Positions 11,651-12,881 of a stretch of 12,881 bases of DNA are shown one piece after another. Each line of letters starts with the position of its first letter. Position 1 is the stretch's first letter. This stretch comes from JAFAVZ01 sp036009105 (GTDB lineage: Bacteria; Acidobacteriota; Thermoanaerobaculia; Gp7-AA8): positions 1 to 12,881 of the forward strand of contig DASYMJ010000326.1 of assembly GCA_036009105.1 (NCBI GenBank). The letters are read 5' to 3'. The notes under the pieces are model-generated. The model was not told where the DNA came from, searched no databases, and saw only the letters and a list, made by a program, of their open reading frames with translations. The position numbers were made by a program, and so were the translations under genes.

Positions 11651-12881
11651 TTACGAAAAACCCTTGGGCCGCTCGTCGATGGTGGTGGCGATGTCGATCA
11701 GGCTGGCGGTGAAGATCGGGTCGTCGGTCTGCAGGTACATCGGGCCGGGGGCGGCCTTGATGATCAGGAGGTTGTTGTCGATGTCGACCTCGACGTCGTC
11801 GATCTGGGAAAGGGGGAGCTCGCTGTGTTTCTTGCCGTCGATCACCACGCGCTTGTTCGTGACGTAAAGCGCGCCGGCGGCGACGGGGACGAGCTTCTCG
11901 AGCTTGCCTTCCCGCTTGCGCTTCATCACCTGGCCGCGCGCGCTGTGGATGCAGTACTCGCGGTAGCCGAGCTTGATGGGGCACTGCTGGCGGGGGAGGT
12001 CGTATTTGGTCACGCCGCGCAGCTTGCGGAACTCCTCCGCCGCCTTCGTCTCCAGCGGGACGTCGCGGTCCCAGAGGTTGAAGGCCTTGCGCAGCTCCTT
12101 GAGCTGCTCTTCCTGCACTTCCCCCAGGCGGTCGTCGGCGAGGAGGTGCCACACCAGCACCTCGTAGAGCTGGGAGCGGACGTCGAAGGCGTCGTCGGAT
12201 GAGAGGCCGGTGGCGTAGGCGACGCGGTCCATCAGGCGGGTCACTTCCGGCGCGCCGACGACGCCGAGACGCCCCAGCGCCTCGAAGCCGATCTGGAGGA
12301 CGGTGTCGCGGGCGGCGGCGGCCCACACCTTGTAGGGGAGGTCGAGCGACTTGCGCTCCTGGGCCACCCGGTTGAGCGCCTCTTCGGTCGGATCGCGCCG
12401 CACTTCCTGGAGGGCGGCGGCGTAGGCGGCGAGGATCTCGCGATGCTTGCGGTCGCGCTCCTCGCGCTCGGCGCGCTCGCGCTCTTCCTGGGCCCGGATC
12501 TGGGCCCGCTGCTGGGCGGTGAGGAAGATGGGGATGCCGATCAGGATCAGGCCGAGGATGATCTCCACCCAGCCCTGGGGGCGGTGCTGGAGGAGCAGGC
12601 TCAGACCGGCGAGCAGGATGAGCGCGCCGACGGCCATCATGGCCATGAAGCCCCAGCCGCGCGCGGAGTCGGGGCGGAGGGAGGAGAAGAAGGGGGTGGA
12701 GGCGATGCTCTTGGACTGGGGAACGGTGGGGGAGCCGACGCCGGTCGTGTCGGCGAAATAGAAGGAGCGCATCCGGCGCCGCAGGAACTCGCCCATCGGC
12801 CCGGTGCTCAGCGCCGGGTCGGTGTCGATGGTCTCGAGCGGAATGCGGGGGGTGACTCCGAATCGTACCGGCCCGTTGGCG
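11651..12881 (-). CDS. Membrane protein with coiled coil, TerB-like region and C-terminal GRAM/PH-like domain (5' end outside window)
   Basis: I do not recognise the full-length protein. The first in-window ATG (12796) would give 381 residues, but the frame stays open for 28 more codons to the window edge, reading plausibly as protein (RFGVTPRIPLETIDTDPAL), and no Shine-Dalgarno sequence precedes that ATG. The gene is therefore probably 5'-truncated. Counting from that Met there are two transmembrane helices (about 48-70 and 75-94), a highly charged coiled coil (95-135), a helical region, and WHLLADDRLGEVQEEQLKEL (216-235), which resembles TerB-type domains. A CPIKLGYREYCIH segment (272-284) leads to a beta-rich domain GALYVTNKRVVIDGKK...LPLSQIDDVEV (308-337) typical of bacterial GRAM/PH-like folds. 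The soluble part is probably cytoplasmic; a lipid- or membrane-stress-sensing role is only a guess. Confidence 0.75.
   Translation of the reverse strand, partial: ANGPVRFGVTPRIPLETIDTDPALSTGPMGEFLRRRMRSFYFADTTGVGSPTVPQSKSIASTPFFSSLRPDSARGWGFMAMMAVGALILLAGLSLLLQHRPQGWVEIILGLILIGIPIFLTAQQRAQIRAQEERERAEREERDRKHREILAAYAAALQEVRRDPTEEALNRVAQERKSLDLPYKVWAAAARDTVLQIGFEALGRLGVVGAPEVTRLMDRVAYATGLSSDDAFDVRSQLYEVLVWHLLADDRLGEVQEEQLKELRKAFNLWDRDVPLETKAAEEFRKLRGVTKYDLPRQQCPIKLGYREYCIHSARGQVMKRKREGKLEKLVPVAAGALYVTNKRVVIDGKKHSELPLSQIDDVEVDIDNNLLIIKAAPGPMYLQTDDPIFTASLIDIATTIDERPKGFS

Overview
This is a GC-rich (about two thirds G+C by eye), gene-dense bacterial stretch. The chromosomal genes parC and lspA lie beside a very large secreted repeat protein, a secreted M49 metallopeptidase and several small accessory genes. 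Strong Shine-Dalgarno sites precede some genes and are absent from others. The mix (M49 peptidase, DinB-like protein, Yip1-like protein, giant Ig-like/beta-helix protein) would suit Acidobacteriota or a similar high-GC, probably diderm soil lineage. That placement is a guess; the window contains no rRNA or other decisive marker.

Left part (1-2200): the 3' end of a topoisomerase IV subunit A gene (parC) is followed by a spacer holding a large inverted repeat, then by lspA (lipoprotein signal peptidase). lspA converges on the minus strand with a short, frameshifted remnant of a YVTN-type beta-propeller gene. Next comes an isolated minus-strand FRG-domain gene. A near-perfect bidirectional hairpin terminator (2165-2193) separates it from the giant gene.

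Centre (2216-8269, minus strand): one gene encodes a secreted protein of about 2017 residues. It has a Sec signal peptide, a Gly/Asn/Ser-rich N-terminal region, nine tandem Ig/cadherin-like (Big_9/VCBS-type) repeats of 92-104 residues, and a C-terminal right-handed beta-helix region of about 670 residues. No membrane or cell-wall anchor is visible. Two neighbouring repeats share 123 of 124 nucleotides, so the array has changed recently.

Right part (8500-12881): divergent from the giant gene is a probable operon of an exported M49 (dipeptidyl-peptidase III-like) zinc peptidase, a DinB-superfamily protein overlapping it by ATGA, and a five-helix Yip1-like membrane protein. Converging on it from the right edge is an incomplete minus-strand gene for a membrane protein with two transmembrane helices, a coiled coil, a TerB-like helical stretch and a C-terminal GRAM/PH-like domain.

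No CRISPR array, tRNA, rRNA, insertion sequence, riboswitch or recognisable multi-gene defence system was found. The items most worth following up are the giant mosaic surface protein with its recently expanded repeats, the propeller-gene scar beside the orphan FRG gene, related palindromes at two gene ends, and the TM/coiled-coil/GRAM protein.
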